This document shows positions 24,944 through 34,677 of a stretch of DNA of 64,000 nt, one piece after another. Position 1 is the stretch's first letter. The number at the start of each line of letters is the position of its first letter. The notes beneath the pieces were generated by a model, which worked only from the letters and a program-made list of their open reading frames with translations, was not told where the DNA came from and made no database searches. Source of the stretch: Candidatus Omnitrophota bacterium. Its GTDB lineage: Bacteria; Hinthialibacterota; Hinthialibacteria; Hinthialibacterales; Hinthialibacteraceae. The position numbers and the translations under genes were made by a program. The stretch spans positions 38,230 to 102,229 of the forward strand of contig JABLXU010000012.1 in assembly GCA_013177805.1 (NCBI GenBank). The letters run 5' to 3'.

Positions 24944-26764
24944 ATGGCATCGTGGTTCACTATATTCTTTGCAAGGGCGGAATCCGGCCCCACACTGGCG
25001 TTCTGCCTGTTTTTTCCTGCTTTGAATTGTTTCGCTGTACCACTTGCCGCCGCAGGCGAAATCGCGATCCCCTATGAGGTGACAATCGAGGGAGTCGAAG
25101 AGAAAGACGTACTCGATCAACTCAAGGAATATAGCCGGACCTTGTCGCTGCGGGACCGGCCGCCCGCCACGCTGGGACTTTTAGAGCGCCGGGCGGAACG
25201 GGACATTTCCCCCTTTTTGAATATTCTGAAATCCCACGGGTATTTGGCAGCCACGGCCGAGTATCAAGTGAATCCGGATTCCCGGCCAGTGCGGGTGGTA
25301 TTTCGGATCAATCCCGGGCCTCCGTACCGCCTGCGCTCCGTGATCGTGGAAGCAGCGGGTGAAACCGGAATCCAACTCCCGGTTCCCCCTCAGGAAGCTT
25401 TAGATCTGGAAAGCCACGAGCGGATCAACGCCCAAAAGATCGCCACCGCGCAAACTAAGATCCTCCGCCATTTGCAACGCCATGCGTATCCCCTGGCCCG
25501 GGTCACGGAACGTGTGTTCCGCCCCGATCACGCCGCAGCCACGGTGGACTTGATTTACCGGATCGATCCCGGCCCGCGGGCGGTCTTCGGAGAAACCACG
25601 TTCGAAGGCTTGGAGACGGTGAAAGAATCCTTTGTCCGCAACCGGTTGTGGTGGGAGGCGGGAGAGCCGTTTGACATCCGCCCAGTGGAAGAAACCCAGA
25701 AACGCCTGATCAAAACCAACCTTTTTTCGGTTGCCCAAATCCATTCGGCCACCGAAGTGCAACCGGACGGCGCCCTGCCCATGTGGGTCACACTGGCCGA
25801 ACGTAAACCTCAATCGGTGATAGCCGGCGCGAACTACCGGACCGATTACGGTCCGGGCGGCAAACTGGGGTGGGAGCACCGGAATTTATGGGGAGGCGGC
25901 GAAAGCCTCTCCGCCAATGTACAGTTATCGGGGATTGAATACTCCGGTCACGCGGCGTTCCGCCAACCCGATTTTTTAACGGCCGACCAATCGCTGATCC
26001 TCGGATTCGGCGCCGCGTATGATAATCCCGATCCCTACATCAGCCGGAATCAAACCACTTCGGTGATGCTCGAACGGCTTCTGCAAGAAGAGATGCTGGT
26101 CCGGGCCGGGATATCCTACCGCTTGGCGCAAGTCAGCCAACTGGGAGTGGACGAAACCTTTGGGCTGCTCTCGCTGCCGGTGGAGTTCGAATGGAATCCG
26201 GTCGACGATCTTCTCGATCCCACGCAAGGTGGGCGGTTGAAATTACAGGCCGAGCCATTTTACGACACCCTGGGAACGAACATCACCTTCATGAAGAGTT
26301 ACGCCAAGTACAGCCAATACCTTGCCCTGACGGCGGACGCGGACTGGGTGTTGGCGGGCCAGTTCGGATTGGGAGCGATGACCGGAGCGCCGTTGATGTC
26401 ATTGCCCGCGGACGAACGCTTCTACGGAGGTGGAGGAGGATCCATCCGCGGTTATCCCTATCAGTCTGTCAGTCCCTTGACCGGCAACCACCCCATCGGC
26501 GGCCGCTCGATCGTGGAACTCTCGTTCGAACTGCGCACGCGGATCACGGAGACCATTGGCGTGGTGGCGTTTCTCGACGGCGGCGCCGCCTTCGAATCGC
26601 AGTTCCCAGATTTCAGCGAAGACCTGCTCTGGGGCGCCGGTGTGGGATTGCGGTATTTCACCCCGATCGGCCCCGTGCGGTTGGACGTGGGCTTTCCCCT
26701 CAACCGCCGGCCGGGCATCGATGACGCAGTGCAGGTTTATGTCAGTGTAGGTCAGGCGTTTTGA
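24944..26764 (+). CDS. tamA: TamA/BamA-family outer-membrane protein (Omp85)
   Basis: 606 residues: a signal-like N-terminus, three POTRA-type domains (about 40-290; for example VFRINPGPPYRLRSVIV and YRIDPGPRAVFGETTFEGLETVKESFVRNRL), then an Omp85 beta barrel with the conserved GGGSIRGYPYQSVSP (about 500) and a C-terminal strand ending in Phe, the recognition signal for barrel insertion. TamA in the outer membrane works with TamB, encoded immediately downstream (ATG on the base after this stop), to insert outer-membrane proteins or move phospholipids. The pairing with tamB is what separates it from BamA. Confidence 0.87.
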   Translation: MASWFTIFFARAESGPTLAFCLFFPALNCFAVPLAAAGEIAIPYEVTIEGVEEKDVLDQLKEYSRTLSLRDRPPATLGLLERRAERDISPFLNILKSHGYLAATAEYQVNPDSRPVRVVFRINPGPPYRLRSVIVEAAGETGIQLPVPPQEALDLESHERINAQKIATAQTKILRHLQRHAYPLARVTERVFRPDHAAATVDLIYRIDPGPRAVFGETTFEGLETVKESFVRNRLWWEAGEPFDIRPVEETQKRLIKTNLFSVAQIHSATEVQPDGALPMWVTLAERKPQSVIAGANYRTDYGPGGKLGWEHRNLWGGGESLSANVQLSGIEYSGHAAFRQPDFLTADQSLILGFGAAYDNPDPYISRNQTTSVMLERLLQEEMLVRAGISYRLAQVSQLGVDETFGLLSLPVEFEWNPVDDLLDPTQGGRLKLQAEPFYDTLGTNITFMKSYAKYSQYLALTADADWVLAGQFGLGAMTGAPLMSLPADERFYGGGGGSIRGYPYQSVSPLTGNHPIGGRSIVELSFELRTRITETIGVVAFLDGGAAFESQFPDFSEDLLWGAGVGLRYFTPIGPVRLDVGFPLNRRPGIDDAVQVYVSVGQAF

Positions 26765-29700
26765 ATGATGTCATGGCGCTCGAAATGCAAACGATGGAGT
26801 AAATGGCTGGCCGGGGGAACCGTGGTTTTAGCGGTTCTGCTGGCGGTTCTGTTTGCCTTGATTCAAACACCTTGGACTAAACGCCACATCGCGCGAATTC
26901 TTTCCGCCCAACTCACACCGGGAATTCATAATCCGGTCGCGGTGGGCGAAATCCGGGGATGGATTCCATTCATCTTTCAGTGCGAACAAATCACGGTAGC
27001 CGACCGGGAGGGCGTATGGTTAGCGGTTGAACATATCCAGGCGCGGATCTCACCCCTGGAACTGCTCCGGGGACACGTGGCGGTTTCGAACCTGGCGATC
27101 GAATCGATTCATCTCGCTCGCTTCCCGGTGAGCCAGGAAGTTGATGCCGAGCCTCATCCACTCACTTTGCGCCTGATCAGCCAATTTCAGACGGTAACCA
27201 TTCATCGGATTGCCGTGGGCCGTATTGTTCTGGATCCGCCGGTCCTCGGCAAAAGCGCAGAGTATACCTTGCGTGGCGGGCTGCGCCTCGACAGTACGGA
27301 CGAACCTCTCCACGCGGAATTGGTCTTGCAACCCGTATCCGGCGTGCAATCCGAAATCGATCTGCAAGCCTGGATCAAAGGTTATCCTCCCCGCCTAGTC
27401 ATCGATGCTGATATCCAGGACGAAGAAAACGGTCTGCTGCTGACCTTGTTAGGGCTTCGCGATGCGGGGAATTTGCATGCCAGATTAAGGGGAGAGGGTC
27501 CATTGTCGGATTGGCGGGGAGAGCTGCAAGCCGGAATCGAACGATACGGATCGACCGATTTACATCTAGTGCTGCAAGCGGAAACTGGAATCGCTTTGCA
27601 GGCCGAGGGAGAGATTCAGCCGGTGACTACCCAGATTCCGGTGGAGTTGCAATCCCTGGCCGGGGATATTCTCCGGTTAGCCATTTCAGCCCGCTGGGAC
27701 GGGGCTTCGCTGTGGATGCTGGATCATCTCCGCCTGGAAACGCAAGGTCCGGTCATCGAACTCAGTGGGGACTACGATTCAGAAACACATTCGTTGGCCT
27801 CGCGCGCCATAGTTCATATCGGCGACTTCTCTTTCCTGAACCGCCTCACCGGATTGAACTTGGCGGGCGCGGCGGTCCTCTCCGCCACGATTTCCGGGCC
27901 TTTTCAACAACCGGAAGCCGATATTCAGATTCATATGGATAAACCTCGTGTGGAGGATGTAGCTATGGAGCATTTGTCGCTATCGCTGCAGGCGGCTGTG
28001 CTCGAACCTTACGAAAATACTTTCCCTCCGCTGCAACTAACCGCCACCGGTCACGGGACGGATCTGATTTACCATGCCACTCCTGCCTTCCGCGAAAATC
28101 ATCTTTCTTGGGCATTTCATGGTGTCGCCGGTCCAACCACGTCCATCACGATCCAACAGATGGACTTGCGGGGAACCAGCTTCGAAACACGAATCGTTGG
28201 TACCGCCGATTATGCCATTCCCTCGGTCTCTCTCACGGTTGATGGACAACTAAGCTCAATGCGGCACTTTGCGAAACTCGTCAACGTCCCGCTGGATGGT
28301 TCCCTGCGGTTCCAAGCGGATCTCGAAGGCAATGCCGGTACCCATTCCTTGGTGTCCACTTTCAATGGATCGGTCAAAAACCTGAAGGGTTTGTCCGGTC
28401 TTCCCGCGGCGCTGACAGGCTCGGCGGTTGACTGGAACGGCCGCGTCATCCTGAATCAAGGAGAAGAACTTACGCTTGCTAATTTTCAATTGAAAAGCGC
28501 GGCCCTCCAAGTCACGGCCAGTGCCACGGCCGATCTGTCGAAGCGGAGCCTCGGCGTAACGTGGAAATTCAATCTCCCCCAATTGGCCAGATTTTCATTG
28601 TGGCCGGGACACCCAATCACCGGATCGTTATCCGGAGACGGCCAAGCTGGAGGTGTATGGCCTGACCTGGCCTTTGAAACCGGACTGCAAAGCGGGGATC
28701 TGACCTTGGACGGGATTTCTCTCGGACGGGCCGCCGCCTCATTACGCGCCAAAAACCTTGCGCAACATCCTCAAGGAGATCTGCGATTCACCCTCAATAA
28801 TGACGAACACTCGCTGGCGTTAACTACCGAATATTTGTATCAGCATCCCCGCATGGAATTGAACGGTTTCTCTTTGAACAGTCCGTCTCTGGAAATCCAC
28901 GGCGATGCGTGGGGCGATCTGCAGAGCAAGCTGGTTCAAGGCCGTCTGCGAGGTGGGGCCCAGGATCTGGCCAAGCTGGGTGAATGGTTTCAGGAACCAT
29001 TACGGGGGGCCCTCACTTTCGAGGCGGAAATGAATTCCATCCAGGGCCGGCAAGGCTTCCGGCTGCGAGGCAGCGCGTCTGGGCTGGAATCCCGCTGGGG
29101 CCGATTGGATGCCGCGCAATGGGACGCCCGGCTGGAGGATGTCTTCACGGCTCCCCATGGCACGCTGGCCTTCTCTGCCACGGCCTTGCAACGGGACGTG
29201 TTGATGGTGGATTCTTTCAACCTGACCGTGCAAAGAGAAAAGTCGCGGAGTTTGTGGGAACTGGACGGCCATGGAACATGGCATGAAGCATTCCAATTCG
29301 CCGCGAAAGGAGCCCTTGAGATTTCCAAGGTCTTTGCCCTGGAATTCCACTCGTTCGACGCCGCGTATGGTAAAATCCCCATCGTCTTGGATCAACCCGC
29401 CCGGTTGGAATGGCGGGGAAACAACCTTATCCTGGATTGGCTCCGGCTGCGCGCCGAATCCACCACGCTGTCCTCTTCGGGTCAGATGGATCCGGGGCGT
29501 ATTGCCTGGGAACTCACTTTGGATGGTTTCCCCTTGGAATGGCTTTCCCGCGCCGGTTGGGGGGAAATTTCTGGAAATCTTGAATCCCGCGTCCACATCA
29601 GCGGTTCCCCCGGCACACCCATCCTTCAAGGCCGGGTGTCAGGATCTCATGTCCGGTTATCCTCCTCTGCGCTGGAGCCGGGTCCTGAAGCCTCCTTGGA

Positions 29701-31138
29701 AGCCAAGGTCTCATACGCGCTGGGGACATTGCGGACGGATATGCAGGTGACCCATCTTGTGGACAAGCCGATTACCGCAACGCTGGAAATACCCCTTGAT
29801 TTGTCTCTGAGTCCTTTCCGTTTTCTGATGATCCCTTCGGGAGCCGTGCAAGGACACATTGCGGGCGAGGCGGATATGGCCGTCTTGCCGGATTTACTGT
29901 CTCTGGCGGATCAAAAACTCGCTGGCCGTCTGGCCGCACAATTCACTATTTCAGGTACAGTGGAACAACCCGTCGTGTCCGGGGCCTTGACCGTAGAGAA
30001 GGGATCGTACGATCACTTGGAATTCGGAACCGTGCTGCGCGATCTCCATTTCCGCATCGAGGCCAATGGAGATAAATTGCGCGTATCGGATGGCCGGTTT
30101 ACTGATGGCGGCAGCGGTAGGGGAATTATCGGTGGACAAATCCAAATGCTGCCGGATTTTCCCTTTTCTCTTGAAGTCATCCTAAAGCAGGCCACCTTGG
30201 TGCGCCGCGACGATGTCACCGCCACGATATCTGGCTCGGTGGTGGTATCGGGCAATCCCCGCCAGCCTGTGATTACGGGTTCGCTGACCGTGGATCCAGC
30301 CGAAGTCCGCATTGATGAACCCTTGCCCGTGGAAATCCGCCATATGGAGATTATTACGATAGAGGAGCCGAATCCGGGATCACCTCCCCCACCTCCCCCC
30401 GCCTTCCTCTCTCCCGGGATTCAGGCCGATCTCGGACTGCAATTGGATTTTCCCAACCGCTTGTTTGTTCGCGGGCGCGGCCTCGATTCCGAATGGCAAG
30501 GCAATTTGACCATCAAAGGTCCTCTTCAGAAACCAGTCATCCAGGGTCAATTTTCTATTGTCCGGGGCAATTTTCAGTTTTTCGGCAACCGCTTGAATCT
30601 GCCGTCCGGAACCGTGGCGCTTACCGGCGCGTACCCGCCGGATCCCTTTCTGAACCTGACCGCGGAAACCACGAAGAAGAACACCTCCTTCATCTTGGGG
30701 ATCACCGGTCCGGCCTCGTCTCCGGAATTCATCTTGCGATCGAATCCGCCGTTGCCCTCCGATGAAGTGTTGTCATATTTGTTGTTCGGCCGCCGGATTC
30801 ACGAGATCACGCCGCTGCAGGCGATCCAATTCGCGCAGGCGGCCAATACGTTGCGGGGCGGCCGGGGGGTATTCGATATGATGGGCAAAACCCGCAGCCT
30901 GTTGGGGCTGGCGCAGTTGGAATTGCGGCAAAGCGACGAGGAAGGATTAACCAATACCATGGTGGGGATTGGAAAATACCTCACGGATGACATCTACGTT
31001 GATTTTCAGCGCGGATTCCAGAACGACTCCAGCCGGGTAATGGTGGAGATCCAATTAACCCCGAACATCGCCATCGAAAGCGAGATGAGCCTCAACGCGG
31101 CCAGTGGCATCGGCATCGTGTGGAAATTAGATTTTTAA
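26765..31138 (+). CDS. tamB: TamB-like translocation/assembly protein (DUF490, AsmA-like)
   Basis: 1457 residues. One membrane anchor (about 17-38) is followed by a very long, repetitive beta-rich region of the AsmA/TamB type, predicted to form a hydrophobic groove spanning the periplasm. The C-terminal 250 residues are the DUF490 domain (PGIQADLGLQLDFPNRLFVRGRGLDSEWQGNLTIKGPLQKPVIQG, LTAETTKKNTSFILGITGPASSPEFIL, PLPSDEVLSYLLFGR) and the protein ends WKLDF. It starts right after the tamA stop, so the two form one operon. Some copies are linked to lipid transport, so the cargo is not certain. Confidence 0.88.
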   Translation: MMSWRSKCKRWSKWLAGGTVVLAVLLAVLFALIQTPWTKRHIARILSAQLTPGIHNPVAVGEIRGWIPFIFQCEQITVADREGVWLAVEHIQARISPLELLRGHVAVSNLAIESIHLARFPVSQEVDAEPHPLTLRLISQFQTVTIHRIAVGRIVLDPPVLGKSAEYTLRGGLRLDSTDEPLHAELVLQPVSGVQSEIDLQAWIKGYPPRLVIDADIQDEENGLLLTLLGLRDAGNLHARLRGEGPLSDWRGELQAGIERYGSTDLHLVLQAETGIALQAEGEIQPVTTQIPVELQSLAGDILRLAISARWDGASLWMLDHLRLETQGPVIELSGDYDSETHSLASRAIVHIGDFSFLNRLTGLNLAGAAVLSATISGPFQQPEADIQIHMDKPRVEDVAMEHLSLSLQAAVLEPYENTFPPLQLTATGHGTDLIYHATPAFRENHLSWAFHGVAGPTTSITIQQMDLRGTSFETRIVGTADYAIPSVSLTVDGQLSSMRHFAKLVNVPLDGSLRFQADLEGNAGTHSLVSTFNGSVKNLKGLSGLPAALTGSAVDWNGRVILNQGEELTLANFQLKSAALQVTASATADLSKRSLGVTWKFNLPQLARFSLWPGHPITGSLSGDGQAGGVWPDLAFETGLQSGDLTLDGISLGRAAASLRAKNLAQHPQGDLRFTLNNDEHSLALTTEYLYQHPRMELNGFSLNSPSLEIHGDAWGDLQSKLVQGRLRGGAQDLAKLGEWFQEPLRGALTFEAEMNSIQGRQGFRLRGSASGLESRWGRLDAAQWDARLEDVFTAPHGTLAFSATALQRDVLMVDSFNLTVQREKSRSLWELDGHGTWHEAFQFAAKGALEISKVFALEFHSFDAAYGKIPIVLDQPARLEWRGNNLILDWLRLRAESTTLSSSGQMDPGRIAWELTLDGFPLEWLSRAGWGEISGNLESRVHISGSPGTPILQGRVSGSHVRLSSSALEPGPEASLEAKVSYALGTLRTDMQVTHLVDKPITATLEIPLDLSLSPFRFLMIPSGAVQGHIAGEADMAVLPDLLSLADQKLAGRLAAQFTISGTVEQPVVSGALTVEKGSYDHLEFGTVLRDLHFRIEANGDKLRVSDGRFTDGGSGRGIIGGQIQMLPDFPFSLEVILKQATLVRRDDVTATISGSVVVSGNPRQPVITGSLTVDPAEVRIDEPLPVEIRHMEIITIEEPNPGSPPPPPPAFLSPGIQADLGLQLDFPNRLFVRGRGLDSEWQGNLTIKGPLQKPVIQGQFSIVRGNFQFFGNRLNLPSGTVALTGAYPPDPFLNLTAETTKKNTSFILGITGPASSPEFILRSNPPLPSDEVLSYLLFGRRIHEITPLQAIQFAQAANTLRGGRGVFDMMGKTRSLLGLAQLELRQSDEEGLTNTMVGIGKYLTDDIYVDFQRGFQNDSSRVMVEIQLTPNIAIESEMSLNAASGIGIVWKLDF

Positions 31139-31147
31139 TGGTTCTCT

Positions 31148-32521
31148 TTAGTTCCTCAAACTGTTGATCGGCGCGGGGATATGCCCCCCATGTTCAACGA
31201 ATGCTTGGCTGCCATCCGGACAGGCCACTTGTGTGATACGGGACGATCCGAAGAGCCCGCCGAAATCCACGAAGTCGCCCGCCTTTTTGCCGGGCACGGG
31301 AATGACGCGCACCGCGGTGGTTTTATTGTTGAAGACGCCAATGGCCGCCTCATCGAGGATGAGGCCGCTGAGAGTAGCTGGGCTGGTATCGCCAGGGAGG
31401 GCGATCATGTCGAGGCCTACGGAACAGACCGCGGTCATGGCCTCGAGTTTTTCCACGGTCAGCCAGCCGTTCGCGGCGGCTTCGGCCAGGGCGTGATCTT
31501 CCATCACGGGAATGAACGCGCCGGACAACCCTCCCACGGAAGATGAGGCGAAGATCCCGCCTTTCTTGACGGCATCATTGAGCAGGGCCACGGCGGCGGT
31601 AGTCCCTGGCGCGCCGATTTTGGCGATCCCCATGGCCTGGTAAATTTCGCCGACACTATCGCCGACCTTAGGCGTGGGCGCAAGCGAGAGATCCACCACG
31701 CCGAAACTGACCTTCAGCGTGGCAGCGACTTCGCGGCCGATCAGCTCACCCGTGCGGGTGACCCGGAAAGCAGTGTGTTTGACCACCTCGGCAATCTCGT
31801 CGAGTGTCACTCGTGCGTGCGACTTGACCAAAGTCTCCACGGCCCGTTTGACCACACCCGGCCCGCTGACTCCGACGTTGATTACGCACGACTCCTCGCC
31901 GGAACCCAAAAACGCCCCGGCCATGAAGGGATTGTTCTCGGGGATGTTCGTGAAGATCACCAGCTTGGCGCAGCCGAATCCGTCCCGGGCGCGGGTGGCC
32001 TCGGCGGTCTGGAGAATCATCTCACTGACCAGCCGGACGGCGTCCACGTTGATCCCGGCCTTGGTGCTGCCGATATTGATGGAGGAACAAAGGCGCTGGG
32101 TTTGGCTCAGCACCTCCGGCAGGGAACGGATGAGGATTTCTTCCCCCCCGGTCATTCCCCGTTGCACGAGCGCGGTCCAACCACCGATGAGATCCACGTT
32201 CACGTCGGCAGCCGCGCGGTCGAGCGCGCGGGCAATGGGCAAGGCGGCAACCGGTTTATGGCCTTCCAGCAGCCGGCTGGCGGGAGAAACCGCCAGGCGC
32301 TTATTCACGATGGGCAGTCCGTACTTGGTGGTCAGACGGTCACATAACGAGACCAAATCCTTGGCGTAGGAATAGATCTTCTTATACACCGCCAATGACG
32401 ATTTGGCGATGTCCGGATTGTGGCATTCGTCGATATTGATGCCCATGGTTACGGTCCGGACATCGAGGTTGCCTTCTTCCAACATACGGACGGTGTTGAG
32501 AATGTCATCTATTTTTCGCAT
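31148..32521 (-). CDS. UPF0210 (PFL) family protein
   Basis: 457 residues, the usual family length. Family blocks: MRKIDDILNTVRMLE, TVTMGINIDECHNPD, GCAKLVIFTNIPENNPFMAGAFLG, VGVSGPGVVKRAV, AALLNDAVKKGGIFASSSVGGLSGAFIPVMED and GLDMIALPGDTSPATLSGLILDEAAIGV. Function is not established; structures show a pyruvate-formate-lyase-like core. In many Firmicutes it follows an ACT-domain gene, as here: ATG 32521 overlaps the upstream ACT gene stop by 13 bp, so translation is coupled. Confidence 0.93.
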   Translation of the reverse strand: MRKIDDILNTVRMLEEGNLDVRTVTMGINIDECHNPDIAKSSLAVYKKIYSYAKDLVSLCDRLTTKYGLPIVNKRLAVSPASRLLEGHKPVAALPIARALDRAAADVNVDLIGGWTALVQRGMTGGEEILIRSLPEVLSQTQRLCSSINIGSTKAGINVDAVRLVSEMILQTAEATRARDGFGCAKLVIFTNIPENNPFMAGAFLGSGEESCVINVGVSGPGVVKRAVETLVKSHARVTLDEIAEVVKHTAFRVTRTGELIGREVAATLKVSFGVVDLSLAPTPKVGDSVGEIYQAMGIAKIGAPGTTAAVALLNDAVKKGGIFASSSVGGLSGAFIPVMEDHALAEAAANGWLTVEKLEAMTAVCSVGLDMIALPGDTSPATLSGLILDEAAIGVFNNKTTAVRVIPVPGKKAGDFVDFGGLFGSSRITQVACPDGSQAFVEHGGHIPAPINSLRN

Positions 32522-33129
32522 GGTTCCATTTTGAACAACTGCCGGATGCAAAATATGTCGTTGGCCGCGCGGAACAAAAATTCATGCTGCAAGGTCGCCA
32601 CCAGGCCGATAGAGGACACCAAAAACTGCAACTCCTTCTGCAATTGCTTGATGTCGGTATCCGCGGGAACGGAGAGTTCACCGATGTGCGTCACTTCGTC
32701 TCCCTGGATCGTGAAATAATAATCTTCGATGTTGATGCGGCTGTCGGCCAGATAACCAGTTACCAATTTCAGGATGCCGGGACGGTCCTTGCCGGTGAGG
32801 GTAAGGATGTACCGCTCGCATCGGGCGTCCCGCGCCGGTGGCAGGGTATCCACGTAGGGCCGGATCACCACGGATACTTCGCCAGGCGCGAAATTATTCA
32901 AGATCGCCTCCCGGATTTGTTCTTGCGAACCCCCGTCGTTGAAGGAGACCGTCAGGATCACGGTGAAATAGCCGTGAATGACCGTTTGGCTCATGCCGTC
33001 GATGTTTCCGCCCAGATCCGACACGGCGGACGTGATGGCCTTGAGGATCCCAATCCGGTCGGGCGCCAAGACCGAGAGAACCCATCGCGCGGGTGTAGAA
33101 GTGGAAGAACGGGAGGGCGTATCCTGCAT
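32509..33129 (-). CDS. Tandem ACT-domain protein (GcvR-like)
   Basis: 206 residues with two ACT domains: VLSVLAPDRIGILKAITSAVSDLGGNIDGMSQTVIHGYF (about 16-55) and LTLTGKDRPGILKLVTGYLADSRINIEDYYF (about 108-140). ACT domains bind amino acids; relatives include GcvR and the regulatory UPF0237 proteins. It overlaps the UPF0210 gene downstream, and the fused family pair is known, so the two proteins probably act together, perhaps as amino acid sensor and enzyme (inference). Confidence 0.88.
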   Translation of the reverse strand: MQDTPSRSSTSTPARWVLSVLAPDRIGILKAITSAVSDLGGNIDGMSQTVIHGYFTVILTVSFNDGGSQEQIREAILNNFAPGEVSVVIRPYVDTLPPARDARCERYILTLTGKDRPGILKLVTGYLADSRINIEDYYFTIQGDEVTHIGELSVPADTDIKQLQKELQFLVSSIGLVATLQHEFLFRAANDIFCIRQLFKMEPCEK

Positions 33130-33245
33130 GGGAATGACCAGAACGGATGTTTCGATTGGATCATCTGTGATGGTGGATATTCTGGTCTACCCACTCGACA
33201 GAATCAATGCTTCGAGACGGCTGGCCGAAACGGGATCCAAACATT

Positions 33246-33275
33246 AGGATCCATTGGTATTTGGATCCATTGGTA
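33246..33275. repeat. 14-bp direct duplication
   Basis: GGATCCATTGGTAT occurs twice with a 2-base spacer (33246-33259 and 33262-33275) in the gap between the ACT gene and the PEBP gene. Confidence 0.8.
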
Positions 33276-33342
33276 TAAGGCGGATGGGTACACGCGGCGT
33301 TCCCCTTCATCCAATGGCTGGGCGAAACGCCTGCCGACGGAT

Positions 33343-33927
33343 TTAGGACCTCTTGTATTTCCCCATCAGCTGGCCTTGGGCGAGGATATGGCCTCGCATG
33401 GCCTTCTCCACCTGGGGTTTCGTCGCGCCGGGTTGGAGGTCCAGTTTGGTGTCCAGGGCATACAGTTTGAAATAATACCGGTGGGTTCCGCCGGGAGGGC
33501 ATGGACCACCGTATCCCAACTTGCGGAAATCGTTCGTCCCCTGCGCGGCCCCATTGTTTAAGGTTTTGCCGGGAGGCACGTGCTCCGGCAAACCAGTTTC
33601 GGTGGGAGGCAGATTGAACAACACCCAGTGCACCCAGGTTCCCGCCGGGGCGTCGGGATCATCCGAAATCAACACCAGGCTCTTGGTCTCCGGCGGGACC
33701 GGCCCCCATTGCAAGGGCGGCGAGACATTCTCCCCGTCGCAGGTATATTTTTTGGGGATCATCGCTCCTTCCTGAAATGCGGAACTGGTAACGGAAATTG
33801 TCGTCATGGGCGCGCCTCCTTCGTGTTGGGATTCCACCGGGGGGATGAATTCGGATTCCGGCTGACAAGCCAGGCTCATCATCCCCACCAGACTCAACAG
33901 CCAATACCGGCGAGTGATTGCGATCAC
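33343..33927 (-). CDS. YbhB/YbcL-type PEBP family protein, lipoprotein-like
   Basis: 194 residues. After a hydrophobic N-terminus ending in a cysteine (Cys21) comes the bacterial phosphatidylethanolamine-binding-like fold: FQEGAMIPKKYTCDGENVSPPLQWG, LISDDPDAPAGTWVHWVLFNLP, GTNDFRKLGYGGPCPPGGTHRYYFKLYALD. The family has a ligand pocket formed by the DPDAP and GPCPP-THRY motifs; biological role in bacteria is unclear. The start is placed at the GTG at 33927 (GGAGGAG 10 bases upstream); the longer frame to 34071 runs through a repeat element and is not credible. Confidence 0.87.
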   Translation of the reverse strand: MIAITRRYWLLSLVGMMSLACQPESEFIPPVESQHEGGAPMTTISVTSSAFQEGAMIPKKYTCDGENVSPPLQWGPVPPETKSLVLISDDPDAPAGTWVHWVLFNLPPTETGLPEHVPPGKTLNNGAAQGTNDFRKLGYGGPCPPGGTHRYYFKLYALDTKLDLQPGATKPQVEKAMRGHILAQGQLMGKYKRS

Positions 33928-34010
33928 GATTGACAAACTCCTCCGGTTTCCCAATGGAACCCGGCAACCCGTGATTCGTTTGCCGAGAAAGGATGAAAAA
34001 TAGTTCCTTC

Positions 34011-34084
34011 CAGGGTTTCCCTCATCCTGACCCTCTCTCCATGAAAGAGAGAATGGTTTCGTGTCCTTCAATCGTACTCATGCC
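34011..34084 (-). repeat. Palindromic intergenic repeat family 2, copy 3
   Basis: On the minus strand it reads GGCATGAGTACGATTGAAGG then GAAACCATTC and the CTCTCTTTC/GAGAGAGGG palindrome, then AGGATGAGGGAAACC. Same order as the copies at 35589 and 60290. It lies upstream of the PEBP gene and inside the false N-terminal extension of its frame. Confidence 0.65.
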
Positions 34085-34166
34085 ATAAAAAAACAGGATC
34101 CTTCTTCATCCGTCTTCGGACCAGGAATCATTTCTTCATATCCAATTATATCAGGATTTCATTCCC

Positions 34167-34613
34167 TTACTCCTTCTCCCGCTGTTTCATTTCGTTGATG
34201 TACTGATACAACCGTTGCAACGCGTCCGCGGCCAGTTCGTCCCGGATGGCGGGTGGAAGTTGGGGGTATGCGCAAGCCTCCAGATCGGTGAGGGCCTCGT
34301 CGAGTGGCCCTGGCTCTTCCTGGCACCCGGTGTCGAACCGCTGCAGATGCCGCAATTCATGCGCCAGCGCCGCCCGCCAACGCATAGACGAATTGGGATC
34401 GGTTCCCTCTCCCGGATTGATATCCGCTCCCACGTAAATGACTCCCTCCGCTTCATCCAGCCGGCACCGGCTGCCGGAAGAGCAGTCGATCACCAGCCGC
34501 TCCGGATCGCCGCCCAGTTCGTGCCACCATGCCTTGATTTTTTCCGCCTGTTCTTCAGGAATCGGCTCATACGCCCGTTTCCCAGGGAATAGTCCACGTA
34601 TCGGAACTCGCAT
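34167..34613 (-). CDS. Small protein with HExxH-like zincin motif
   Basis: 148 residues, no signal peptide. AALAHELRHLQRF (about residues 84-96) has the His-Glu-x-x-His pattern of zinc metalloproteases, with a downstream acidic stretch DEALTDLEAC that could give the third ligand. The N-terminal half (VIDCSSGSRCRLDEAEGVIYVGADI) looks like a small beta sheet. The family is not recognised; a metal-dependent peptidase or a metal-binding accessory protein is inference. AAAGGA precedes ATG 34613, supporting it over the frame to 34667. It diverges from the cyclotransferase gene at 34678. Confidence 0.65.
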   Translation of the reverse strand: MRVPIRGLFPGKRAYEPIPEEQAEKIKAWWHELGGDPERLVIDCSSGSRCRLDEAEGVIYVGADINPGEGTDPNSSMRWRAALAHELRHLQRFDTGCQEEPGPLDEALTDLEACAYPQLPPAIRDELAADALQRLYQYINEMKQREKE

Positions 34614-34677
34614 GATCATTCCTTTCTGGATAATTGTTCGTGCGGGCAACACCCGCTTCTTGTACAATAGGATTATT

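Noticed and set aside
33928..34071. N-terminal extension of the PEBP-family gene
   Set aside because: It lies in repeat DNA and lacks a ribosome site; the GTG at 33927 has GGAGGAG upstream.
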